DNA of 13,478 nucleotides from Euperipatoides rowelli (taxonomy: Eukaryota > Onychophora > Udeonychophora > Euonychophora > Peripatopsidae). Positions 1 through 7,891 of this stretch are shown here, piece by piece (the stretch's first letter is position 1; every line of letters begins with the position of its first letter). Below the pieces are notes generated by a model. The model worked only from the letters and a program-made list of their open reading frames with translations, ran no database searches and was not told the DNA's origin. The stretch lies in assembly GCA_003024985.2 (NCBI GenBank), contig PXIH01S0003968.1; one strand, written 5' to 3'. The position numbers were made by a program, and so were the translations under genes.

Positions 1-405
1 TAAATTTGTTCTTAGATTTTTGCTAATAAAAGTGACATGTCCCCAAAATAAGGTTCATGGCTCTAGAGATAAACTCAGGTATCAAAATTATCAAAATTAT
101 GAAAAAATCTCAAAAGCTTTATGACAATTTAAAAAAAAAGTGGATAAATAATTCATAGAACAACATATAGGCAACCAGAATAAAAAAAAAAACATAAAAT
201 TTCCTCTAATAAAATCATGAGAAGTAATACAATACAGAAAAAAAAATATATAAATGGATAAAAACTGTACATTGTCGAGACTTGAAAGTGTAAGATCTAA
301 TTCATCATATTTTATAGTTATTTCATGTTTTATTTCCATAGCTCTCTTTTATATATTTTTAGTTCTAATTGCAATAAAAACATTTATTTTGTTTATTAAA
401 CTTAT
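1..405. other. A/T-rich non-coding sequence upstream of the receptor exon
   Basis: This stretch has many A and T runs and no reading frame with recognisable protein similarity. It ends in a T-rich tract and the AG that serves as acceptor for the exon at 408. It is most likely the end of the preceding intron of the receptor gene. The short hydrophobic open frame that runs through it from 254 is out of frame with the receptor exon and looks like chance. Confidence 0.6.
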
Positions 406-407
406 AG
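406..407 (+). other. Splice acceptor AG of the receptor exon
   Basis: The sequence reads ...ttattaaacttatag, with the AG at 406-407 after a T-rich stretch. This AG is preferred over a second one at 418-419 because the exon then starts with codons giving F-S-C-K. This places the conserved TM3 cysteine third in the exon, as in vertebrate family B1 receptor genes (from memory of their exon structure). The downstream AG would cut that cysteine off. Confidence 0.7.
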
Positions 408-558
408 TTTTCATGCAAGATTATTTTTATGATCACCAAGTACTTCCGTATGACCAATTATATGTGGATGTTTTGTGAGGGTTTCTATTTACATCGATTG
501 ATTGTTGCTGCATTTACTGAACAGAAGAGTGACTGGCCATTTTATTTGATAGGTTGGG
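408..558 (+). CDS. Exon of a family B1 (secretin/calcitonin-like) GPCR: TM3, second intracellular loop, start of TM4
   Basis: These 151 nt encode 50 codons plus one base. The product is a piece of a seven-transmembrane peptide-hormone receptor of the plasma membrane that couples to G proteins. Visible family hallmarks are the TM3 cysteine (codon 3, which normally pairs with extracellular loop 2), TNYMWMFCEGFYLH (codons 16-29, the family signature around the conserved E-G-x-Y-L-H) and FYLIGWG at the end (TM4 Gly-Trp-Gly). The exon ends after the first base of the final Gly codon, before a perfect GTAAGT; family B1 genes have a phase-1 intron at this same GWG. The cysteine before EG is typical of calcitonin/DH31/PDF-type receptors, whereas Val is common in CRF, PTH and secretin receptors, but one exon cannot fix the subtype. 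Codons are intact and no stop occurs. The preceding exons lie outside the window and no following exon was recognised. Confidence 0.88.
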
Positions 559-564
559 GTAAGT
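559..564 (+). other. Splice donor GTAAGT
   Basis: A perfect GTAAGT follows the Gly-Trp-G of TM4 directly. Reading through it gives a short tail and then a stop, as expected of an intron. It defines the 3' end of the receptor exon and a phase-1 intron. Confidence 0.85.
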
Positions 565-1603
565 TCATTTTTACCAGCCTATATTAATTTTCTTAGCAAT
601 TGAGTAGTTATTCAATTTAAAAATATATAAAATAAATTTACTTTTAGGGCAATGTAACCATGTATTTCAGCCGCTTCTTTGAAATCAATTTCATGATAAA
701 ATGACAGTGTTTAAGGTAAAAGATTCGAACCAACAAAAAAAAAAAAAAAAAACAGGAATGCCTTTATAAGTGTGACATTTCCAAAAAAATTGTTCCCAGC
801 AGTGATATCTGAATGGGAAATAACATGTTTTTCAATTCAATTAATTAGATTAAATTCCAGACATAATAATGTAAATCCATTACCGGTACTCTAGTTTTAA
901 TTCTGGTCAATATGACTCCTTTTTTTTTTATATTAAAGACTCTATTTTCTATAAATTTTAATTAAAGCCATTCTCCTCTCCAAATTAATTAGTTATCTAT
1001 TAATTATGATCAATATGACTATGATCTCAATTTTTGTTATAACTTTGGCTTACACAAAATTTATTTCAGAGCTTTGTACAAAAAAATCAGAATTAAACAG
1101 CTTCAAGTAAAAATAACTTGATAAACAACACTTAATCATAATGAGAAATATTTTTTAAAGCAAGTATGACAAAAAGGGTAGGATGAATATAGTAAATCCC
1201 ATTTTTTTTTTCAAAATGTTTTCCAAAGTTTTGGAAATTAAATATTGTAGTCAGAAGAAAATGATTCTGTATTGAGCTTCATATTTCCATCATCTTATCC
1301 TCTTGCATACTTTACTTTGTATTAAGTTATTTTCAAATGTTCTTTACTTTATTATCTTTTTTTTCCCCAGCTATAATACTTCTCAGAAAATTACTTTTCA
1401 GATTTTTTAGATTTTAAATATTCTAAGAAAACTTAGTTTTTAATTTTACCATTTTTTTTTGAGTAGACTGGTAAATGGAAAGTATGGATTTTAAAGGTTA
1501 GAACCATCTTTGCATCCATTTAGAAATTTTATTGGTAATGTTTGGGCAAAAGGCCAGCTTTAGTTGAAACATTTTGATTGGTTATAAAACAAAACAAGAT
1601 TAC
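565..1603. other. A/T-rich non-coding sequence, probably receptor intron
   Basis: There are no open frames of note. The stretch contains an A17-18 run near 735-752 and several T and A tracts. I saw no recognisable mobile-element end, RNA gene or exon in it. Confidence 0.55.
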
Positions 1604-2081
1604 TTAAAGGTCAAATGTAACAGATTTGTTTTACTTTTTTTTATTATTGATTTTCAAAGATAATACTATAAAAAAAATTCCACTGGAAAAATTTTTTAAA
1701 ATGCATAAAAAAAAGTTATTTAAAGATAAAATTAAGACTATTGCTATCCTTAGTCTGAGATTACAATTTGAAGTTCCACATTTTTGGGGGGTCTGAGATT
1801 AATTTGGTGACAAAATAGCCTCTACAGCTGTTTTCTTTGTAATGATTTAACATGTAAATAGAGGTGTTGTCAATCTGTATTAAAGGTTATTTTGATTTTT
1901 AAAAAAAAAAAAAAACAAATTGGACCATAATAGCACAAAGGATGAATTTGATTATGATTTTTTTACAAGTATTTAAACATTTAGACCATATGATNTTCTG
2001 TTGGAAATTTTTTTTTAGTAAAAATCTTTGAAAATCAATAATTAAAAAAAATTAAAAAAATCTGTTACATTTGACCTTTAA
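1604..2081. mobile_element. Long imperfect inverted repeat, MITE-like, with TTAA at both outer ends
   Basis: About 85 bp at 1603-1688 is found again, inverted, at 1996-2082. A 25-nt outer block (starting CTTAAAGGTCAAATG) and a 19-nt block (ATTATTGATTTTCAAAGAT) are identical; the rest differs mainly in A/T-run length. The arms enclose about 307 bp of non-coding sequence. Both outer ends carry TTAA (1604-1607 and 2078-2081), which could be a TTAA target duplication as in piggyBac-like elements, but no piggyBac-type CCC terminus is present. One N at 1995 sits exactly at the inner edge of the right arm, so an assembly-made inversion is an alternative. The interior also has an 11-bp direct repeat (GTCTGAGATTA at 1753 and 1791). 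Confidence 0.5.
1995..1995. other. Single N at the inner edge of the inverted-repeat arm
   Basis: This is a single unresolved base. It lies directly before the start of the inverted right arm at 1996, so it may mark a contig join and not just one ambiguous base. Confidence 0.5.
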
Positions 2082-2084
2082 GGG

Positions 2085-3580
2085 AAATTGTAACCACATT
2101 TGATTTATTTTTATCTTATTCTTAGCTCTGAATCAAACAATAAGTTCCTATAGACTTTGATTTCAAAAGTTGCTGGGTTTCTTGTTTAAATTTTTTCAGT
2201 GTTAAAAAAAAAAAAAAAAACTGGTCATTTTGTTGATTTTTTGCATGAATGATTTTTTGCAGGAATGGTTAGTAACTTATAATTTGCAATGAAATATTGT
2301 GACTTAGAAAAAAAAAAAACAATCAGAATTAAAGACATTTCTAGGGTTTTCATTGACAATATTGCAGAGCAGGTTTTTGATTCATCTATATAATAATCCA
2401 AAAAAAATTTTACTCAGAAGATTCTATTAGTTGAATATTATCAAGTTCAACATGTTTGAATATTTTTGTTCATCAAATGCTTATTCATCTCTATTTCAGA
2501 TAAGGTTGTCTTAATACTTGGAATACAGATGTGACAAAATGACTAATATGTCTTTTGAGTCAATTAACATTTGCCTAAATTATTTTTCTGACATCTGGTT
2601 TAATAAATTAAACATTATTGCCAAACATGTGTCAAAGATTATGTAGATATGCTTCTTTTGTAATTGTATCATAATCTGCATAATCTATTTTTGATGATGT
2701 TTTAAATTAATGTTACAAATTATAAAAATTAGCCTACATTATAATTTTTAAGCTTAATTAAATAATAGCCTAATATTAGTTGATTTAAACCATTCAAACA
2801 TGTTTACAGAATAGCCTATTAGATCCAAAATATGCTTATTAGTTTTGCTTTGGTGTACAGAATTAAACATTCAAAACTAATTCTTTAACACATGTGCATT
2901 TTTTTAATATTTAATTTGAACTATTATTGTAGATTAAACAAATCATAGTCCAAATGTTAACAATTTAGTTGGAATTGGGTCTGTTTCATCAGGATTAGTT
3001 TAAATGATCCCAGACATCTCTTATCTAAAAATGAAATACACTAGAATAAAATATTAATAATTTTGCAATAATATTTAAAGATAATTTTATGGATAACACT
3101 GTCTGTCTTTAAACCTTAAAATAATGAAGAAAATATTAACAAAATAATGACTTCTATTAGCATAATTAGACAATACAATAAAGAAATAAACAAAATTATT
3201 CTGCTTCTATATTCAGGTCTGGTTTTTAGGTATTTCAATTTATATGTTACAAAATTAAGATTAGACTGTAGATTTAAATAAAAAATATTCTTTAGCTGGG
3301 GCAAACCAAGGACTTTTTTATTATTATTTGCAGGTGACAAACTGTAACTATATAATATCAACAGTAATCTCTTTTTTAAATATTCAATTCTAACACTTGA
3401 TTTTAAACAATCATAATCTTATGTAATATTTTATCTAACATTCTAAAAATCTTTAATAAAATAATGTTAAACTAAAACTACATAATATTCTCATCTCATA
3501 ATTTTAGCGACTGAAAATTCACCCAGTGTGCTTTACAATGGAGACAAACGTTTTACACCAATAATAAATTATTTTACATT
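2085..3580. other. A/T-rich non-coding sequence, probably intron
   Basis: No credible coding sequence. The only long open frame (minus strand, 3116-3361) has no recognisable domain and lies in very A/T-rich DNA. Small features in the stretch are a 16-bp tandem duplication and three copies of the heptamer TAGCCTA (2730, 2766, 2812). Confidence 0.55.
2235..2266. repeat. Two-copy 16-bp tandem repeat
   Basis: GATTTTTTGCATGAAT at 2235-2250 is followed directly by GATTTTTTGCAGGAAT at 2251-2266, with one mismatch. It is a small local duplication, probably from replication slippage. Confidence 0.85.
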
Positions 3581-3582
3581 TT

Positions 3583-3604
3583 AAAGATAAACTGGTTTAT
3601 CTTT
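3583..3604. repeat. 22-bp near-perfect palindrome
   Basis: Two 10-bp arms, AAAGATAAAC and GTTTATCTTT, are separated by TG. The palindrome lies next to the B-box-like end of the tRNA-like sequence at 3605-3666. It can form a tight hairpin, but no function can be assigned. Confidence 0.85.
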
Positions 3605-3666
3605 TTGGGGATGAACCAGGACTCTTCACTTGTCAAGAGACAATGCCACTGTTGCGCTACAAAGGT
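3605..3666 (-). mobile_element. tRNA-like SINE head, degenerate
   Basis: Read on the minus strand, this stretch has the order of a tRNA gene. There is an A-box-like TAGCGCAACAGTGG (3659-3646), then a perfect 5-bp anticodon-type stem CTCTT/AAGAG (within 3622-3639) around an 8-nt loop, then a B-box-like CCTGGTTCATCCCC (3620-3607). The T stem pairs poorly and there is no good acceptor stem, so it is not a working tRNA. It fits a pol III-derived SINE head or a decayed tRNA pseudogene. The 3' body and tail are not clear; a palindrome follows directly. An exact 24-bp sequence precedes it (3667-3690). Confidence 0.5.
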
Positions 3667-3690
3667 AATCTTATTTGATCTGTCAAATCT
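3667..3690. repeat. 24-bp exact direct repeat, copy 1
   Basis: The 24 bases here are identical to those at 3988-4011, 321 bp away in the same orientation. On the minus strand both copies lie just 5' of a tRNA-like sequence. The block starts AATCTTATTTGATC and ends CAAATCT. It could be a conserved SINE leader, or the ends of an unrecognised insertion. Confidence 0.9.
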
Positions 3691-3936
3691 ATTTTTAGTA
3701 GGCTATAATAAAATAATAGCTACCATTGCCAAATAATCTTATAACATTGAATATACTTAAAGTTATTTTTATTTTGATGCATGTGAATCATTAATAACTA
3801 CATCATTATTCCCATTTTTCAAATATTCATAACACTGACAATTTATTGACTGGATTTATATGGTGGAGAAATTTTTTTTTATAACTATAAGAAATTAGGT
3901 TATAAATATCAAAGGAAATGATTTTTTATTATAAAT

Positions 3937-3987
3937 GGTAAACTTAAGGACCCTTGTGTTTCAGTAAATATTTCTAACCACTAAGGG
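3937..3987 (-). mobile_element. Possible second tRNA-like head, strongly degenerate
   Basis: Minus strand: directly after the 24-bp block comes CTTAGTGGTTAGAA, like a tRNA D-arm, and about 30 nt later GGGTCCTTAAGTTTACC, in the place of a B box. The spacing from AGTGG to GTCC (26 nt) is close to that in the 3605-3666 copy (23 nt). Stems are not convincing. It may be a second, more decayed member of the same SINE family, or a coincidence. Confidence 0.3.
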
Positions 3988-4011
3988 AATCTTATTTGAT
4001 CTGTCAAATCT
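3988..4011. repeat. 24-bp exact direct repeat, copy 2
   Basis: Identical to 3667-3690. The flanks outside the 24 bases differ after two or three bases on both sides, so the identity is confined to this block. Confidence 0.9.
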
Positions 4012-4136
4012 TTCACTTGATTTTCAACTAATCAAGGTACAGGCTACCACTTGGCCATTTTTTAATTCATGTTATACAGTATAATATAATCCTTTCACAC
4101 AAAGTGCTAGTTGTAATGCCTGTAAATCACAATAAC

Positions 4137-4149
4137 CATAAATTCATTT
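4137..4149. repeat. Probable target-site duplication of SINE, left copy
   Basis: CATAAATTCATTT at 4137-4149 matches CATAAATTAATTT at 4395-4407 in 12 of 13 positions. The two copies flank the SINE exactly: the left one merges into its poly(A) tail (T run on this strand), the right one starts after its 5' end. Confidence 0.5.
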
Positions 4150-4394
4150 TTTTTTTTTTTAAGTTAATCAATTTAAATACGCCATACAATTAATACACCA
4201 GAAACAGGTTCCTAAGATGTTAACTAGGGCAGTATACTTGGAAAAACCCAAAGCAAACTGTTACAGCTAGGGAAAAAAACGTTCCTTAACTGCCCAAGCC
4301 GAGGCGCAAACCTGTACACCACAGCATATGCCTTTGGTTCATCAAGCGGAGGCGAATCCGCTCGACCACGGAACTGAGACGCGGAACTGAGTCA
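4147..4394 (-). mobile_element. tRNA-derived SINE with class II (Ser/Leu-type) head and poly(A) tail
   Basis: On the minus strand the element starts near 4392. It carries CCGTGGTCGAGCGG (A box, 4371-4358), the GGYCGAGYGG form typical of tRNA-Ser/Leu, then CGCCTCCGC and a variable-arm-length stretch, and GGTTTGCGCCT (B-box-like, 4312-4302). A body of about 140 bp follows and ends in A14 (T14 at 4147-4160). The head is notably G+C rich compared with its surroundings. A likely 13-bp target-site duplication flanks it. These are the marks of a pol III-transcribed SINE moved by LINE machinery; the LINE in the same window, which also ends in poly(A), is a possible but unproven partner. CGGAACTGAG occurs twice at the 5' end (4369 and 4382). 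Confidence 0.6.
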
Positions 4395-4407
4395 CATAAA
4401 TTAATTT
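4395..4407. repeat. Probable target-site duplication of SINE, right copy
   Basis: CATAAATTAATTT, one mismatch to 4137-4149. It follows directly on the 5' end of the minus-strand SINE. Confidence 0.5.
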
Positions 4408-5078
4408 CTGTCTCTTTGGATTTTCTGTCAGTGATATAACATTATGCAACAGACTAGAAAAATTTGCATAAATTTACTTTCTGCTGAAACTGAAAACTCA
4501 CATTCTTTTATTTCTACTCAAACTGAACATAATTTTAATTCAGTAACTTATTTATCTATCACTAAGTATTAATTGTGATCCTAATTAAAAACCCAACAAA
4601 TGTGTCTGGAAGTCTTAAAAATTTAATAAATCTAATGATATTTACTTTCAAGCCTATCTCCATCAATCTTCCAGGCAACTTTGCAAGAAGTTAAAATATT
4701 TTAAGACTTGTTTAAGAATCAAATTAAATATTATTGACAATGTACTATCCAACACATTTCTAACAGTTAACATAATTTATGAGAGCTTTTAAGCCTGCTC
4801 CTAGGATCTATAATAATTCTCTTATTAACATGTGACACATCACAAATCTTGTTGGGAAGCAGATCGACAATACAATTTCTTTATTTGTAAAATATATAAA
4901 ATTCAAATCACCGAATTAACCATTCAAATTACGAATAGATTATCTGCCTGTATAGATTTCAAACTCTATATTATGGAAATACTGAAACTAAATAAATAAA
5001 ATGAAAACCAAATTAGGTAGGGAGAGAAGCTTATAAAATAAAAAATAACCTCTTTGGACCGATCTAGACATAATTAGG
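4408..5078. other. A/T-rich non-coding sequence
   Basis: No open frame, RNA gene or repeat family recognised. Probably intronic. Confidence 0.5.
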
Positions 5079-5509
5079 CATTCTTACACTTTAGGACCCA
5101 TTGGAAAAAAAATATGCTACTATTAAATCTGGGCAACCCCTGTTGCACATTAAGACAGTTTTTATTATAAGTTAGGGTTAACGCAGACATTTTCATTTGT
5201 GATGTTCTACATAATATAAAAAGTATTTAATGCCCAATGCCGGGAAATTTAATATAGTTTTTCAATATACAATATGTGTATTGTATAATTTTTTTTCAAA
5301 ATAATGGAACTTTTGCTATGCCTATGTAGAAAATTAAGTTTACCTGTTTACTGAAAACACACACTTCCATTTCAACTTAATTTATGAAAATTAATTATAA
5401 ATATAGCCTACCATATTTTAAAAATTAATGAGCATTATTACAGTCTCTTTGAATAGATCTGTAAATCCCTGGTGGGTAGCCTATATGGACCATAGGTTAA
5501 GAACTACTG
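5079..5509. mobile_element. Possible hAT-type transposon remnant
   Basis: The right end, read on the minus strand from 5509, is CAGTAGTTCTTAACCTATGG, very like the terminal repeat CAGTGGTTCTCAACCT... of many animal hAT elements. The left end from about 5079 reads CATTCTTACACTTTAGGACC on the plus strand and can be aligned to it imperfectly (shared TTCTTA and a GG-TCC/GGACC block). The 431 bp between have no coding capacity, as in a non-autonomous copy. An 8-bp target duplication is not clear (taattagg against atataggc). The right end is better supported than the left. Confidence 0.35.
5266..5287. repeat. Small palindrome within the hAT-like region
   Basis: TATACAATA and TATTGTATA form a 9-bp perfect stem around TGTG. 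Pure A/T-type palindromes of this size can occur by chance in such DNA. Confidence 0.7.
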
Positions 5510-5992
5510 ATATAGGCCAATAAATAATAAAATTATATTATTATTCCTATCCCTAAAATTTCCTAAACACTAAAAAATGTTATACATTGTAATTTTGATC
5601 TGTCATGTGTTAGATTTGAAGATCAAATTTAATTAAACTAATACTCAATAGTTAGAGATGTCTTCCATAAAGTAAGAGTTTCTAGATTAACCTTCATTGA
5701 TTTAAATGTAGTTAGTTCCAGGTTTTTATTAATGATTCAAATGCATACAATCTAGCCTGTTGTTAGAAATATCTTTATGTACTTTAAATAAATGATTATT
5801 AAAATACAATACAGCAAGTGGTAGCCTGGAATTTGACTAGTTTAAACAAAAGCCTGATTTGATAGATAAAATGGGATCTCCTTTATATCTTAGATGTTGA
5901 TAGGTAAAATGTTTTATAATACCATATAAATGCATTAGCAATATATAAAAATTATCAAAAAACATGAAAACAAAATTGTTAAATAAAGTCCT
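5510..5992. other. A/T-rich non-coding sequence
   Basis: Nothing coding seen. A weak hairpin around 5593-5630 (TTTGATC...GATCAAA) includes GATCTGTCA, which is also part of the 24-bp repeat at 3667 and 3988; the resemblance is short. Confidence 0.5.
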
Positions 5993-6060
5993 GATATTGT
6001 GGTTCAGTCGGTAACATGCTGGCTGCTATCAGCTGCATGTGGTATGTTTTTATTTCCTTA
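5993..6060 (+). mobile_element. tRNA-like fragment with perfect A box
   Basis: TGGTTCAGTCGG at 6000-6011 fits the pol III A-box consensus TRGYNNARNNGG at every fixed position. A possible 4-bp anticodon-type stem follows (GCTG...CAGC). A B box cannot be found with confidence, and no poly(A) tail follows on this strand. It is probably a decayed SINE head or tRNA pseudogene. Confidence 0.3.
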
Positions 6061-6308
6061 GCTTAATATACATCTTGCCTTGTTTTTTTTTGTTTTGTTT
6101 TTATAAAATCACTTTTTCGAGCTGATACGATTTTTAATTTGAAGATGTTCATAACTTTAGATTTAGATAAATTTATGGTTGTTGATGTTTTATTTTAAAT
6201 ACTCAGATTTAGTTTAATTTTACAATTTATATATGACTAGAGAAAAACGGACTTCCTGTTGAAGTGGGGCAAAAGTCCTGATGCAATTTTGTATTGACAC
6301 ATATCACA

Positions 6309-6309
6309 N
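6309..6309. other. Isolated single N
   Basis: Unlike the Ns at 8825, 10639 and 12767, I could see no duplicated sequence on the two sides. It may be a plain ambiguous base or a closed gap. Confidence 0.5.
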
Positions 6310-6759
6310 ATATTTGTAACATCATCGACATATGCAAAAATATCTAGATATAAACCCAAAACATTATAACATCTTCCAAACTTCTAGTTTCAAATTATAA
6401 AAATTAACTTAGCAATAAAATGCTTGGATAAATTCATGACATGCTAGGAATTAATATATACAACAGTGGACTTTTCAACATTTTGTATACTCTACAATGT
6501 TGTTCATGTGTAATTTATCAGTTTCTAAAAAATATTTTTCGAATACTTTAAAGTATTGTGCCAAAGTTAATCAAATAGAAAGTCCATGTCAGTGTTTTCT
6601 TAATCTACAAACAAGTTTAGAAAAATAAAAATTAAGTCAGATCAATAATCTATTCATCCCTGTAGGTAGAACTTTTATTAACCTTATAATGGTAACAAAA
6701 TTATTCAAAAGGCAATTCATAGATTGATAACATTTATAGTTATTTGAATCAGATATTAT

Positions 6760-6797
6760 TGTAACTATTAACAAAGGTTGTAATTATTAACAAAGGT
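6760..6797. repeat. Two-copy 19-bp tandem repeat
   Basis: TGTAACTATTAACAAAGGT (6760-6778) is followed at once by TGTAATTATTAACAAAGGT (6779-6797), with one mismatch. Confidence 0.85.
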
Positions 6798-6841
6798 TTG
6801 TAGAAATTCTTGTAACTCAACCAGGCTACTTCAATAGATGC

Positions 6842-6879
6842 TTTTTTTTTTTTTTTTTTAAATTAAACAATCCTTTATT
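6842..6879 (-). terminator. LINE poly(A) tail and AATAAA signal
   Basis: Minus strand: AATAAA (plus TTTATT, 6874-6879) lies 14 nt before an uninterrupted A18 (T18 at 6842-6859). This fixes the 3' end of the LINE and shows it ends in poly(A), as L1-like elements do, not in a short tandem repeat. Confidence 0.8.
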
Positions 6880-7055
6880 GACCTAAGAATACTACAATAT
6901 CCTAGAAATTGAAAAACACAAATACAAAAGTGTATAATCCGTCCATTTTAATCCTACAAGGTACTATTAACTTATATACACAGTTTGTTGAAATGGATGG
7001 GTCAGATTAATTTACTACAGATTCCTGCCATAGAGTGAACCACTTGGTCACCATT
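6860..7055 (-). other. LINE 3' UTR
   Basis: About 196 bp lie between the ORF2 stop (TGA at 7058-7056) and the poly(A) tail. No coding capacity or repeat is visible apart from the polyadenylation signal. Confidence 0.65.
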
Positions 7056-7891
7056 TCAATAAAACTCAAAATATTTTGCCGGCATAAATGCTAAGTCATT
7101 AAAATAGCACTTTTTTAATATTATCTTTGCATACGTCAGTGGATTTATGTTTCCATTTTGAAAAATTGTGAAGTACCTTAGTTTCCACATTGCAAAAAGC
7201 ATAAAGAGAATAACCCTAAGTTTAGCCTTATTCATCTTGTTTTGGCATATAAACCCATCAAATGCCCCATATCTATTCATATCCACTTGCAATTTGCGCA
7301 TTGGACAAATAAATGGTTTATATCCTCTTCTTGGTTACAAAACACACAAAGTTCTGGGATATTCATATTATATTTCTCAGTTAACAGTTTTTTCACCGGC
7401 AACGCACCATGAACTATTTTCAATAGAAAATCAATGATGTTCAGCGGAGAGAAAGACTCTATCAGCATATGCACAATTTGATTCCCATATGGAATAAAAG
7501 ACAGCCTATTTATGTCCTCATGGTATAAATGCTTTACATCTTTGTAGTGTAAAGCTTCCACCTCTCCCGGGGAATTAATTTCATCACTAATATCCAAAAA
7601 ATGCTTATAAAGGCTGTAACTCTCCCACTTTTTTACTATCGGCTGTGGGGTATCTGTTGGGTCAATTTGAACTTCGAACCCATTTTCTTCACAAAAGGAC
7701 ATTAGTTTGATAAAAGCATTTGCTGTAATAGTTTGATTTATTAACAATAAATCAATCCAGCCTGCCCCACCATTTCTAAATTATGAATGCAATTTCTTTT
7801 TTGAAATCAAAGTGAAATGCCCTTTCCAGAGAAATTTGTTTGCAATGGAGTTTATCCTTGTTATAAACCCCACTGTAAATTCTACATGTGG
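7056..7891 (-). pseudogene. LINE ORF2 C-terminal part with zf-RVT-like CCHC motif (broken)
   Basis: The longest intact frame (7277-7747, 156 codons) is the ORF2 region after the reverse transcriptase. Near its start it reads MLINQTITANAFIKL; upstream in another frame is a G-L-I-D-L-type stretch common in this region of LINEs. Near its end is LPVKKLL followed by C-x2-C-x7-H-x4-C (residues 134, 137, 145, 150), matching the C-terminal zinc-binding region (zf-RVT type) of plant and Tx1-like LINE proteins. A TGA then breaks the frame, and the protein continues in a neighbouring frame (KLRVILFMLFAMWKLRYFTIF, a W-K-x-R-type tail) to a natural stop at 7058-7056. Another frameshift and stops separate it from the RT part near 7750-7800. 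This segment is single-copy in the window. Confidence 0.75.

Larger units (their letters stand above)
6061..6841. other. A/T-rich non-coding sequence before the LINE 3' end
   Basis: No coding region recognised. The stretch contains a single N at 6309, a 19-bp tandem duplication at 6760-6797, and the genomic flank into which the LINE tail is inserted (ending ...caatagatgc at 6841). Confidence 0.5.

Noticed and set aside
254-478. Open frame of 74 codons rich in Ile, Phe and Leu, like a membrane protein
   Set aside because: It overlaps the receptor exon in a different frame and ends in it; its composition follows from A/T-rich DNA. The overlapping frame has the clear family B1 signature.
3116-3361. 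81-codon minus-strand open frame
   Set aside because: No recognisable domain or neighbours, and the length is within chance for A/T-rich sequence without conserved features.
4270-4400. Functional tRNA-Ser/Leu gene on the minus strand
   Set aside because: The anticodon and T stems pair poorly, the B box is degenerate and a poly(A) tail with flanking duplication is present, so a SINE fits better.
6200-6420. Contig-overlap duplication around the N at 6309
   Set aside because: I compared both sides and saw no repeated sequence, so it was listed only as an isolated N.
7168-7437. Plus-strand open frame opposite the LINE C-terminal part
   Set aside because: It is antisense to a well-supported ORF2 segment and shows no domain. 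The same holds for plus-strand frames at 8623-8808, 9393-9737 and 11412-11822.
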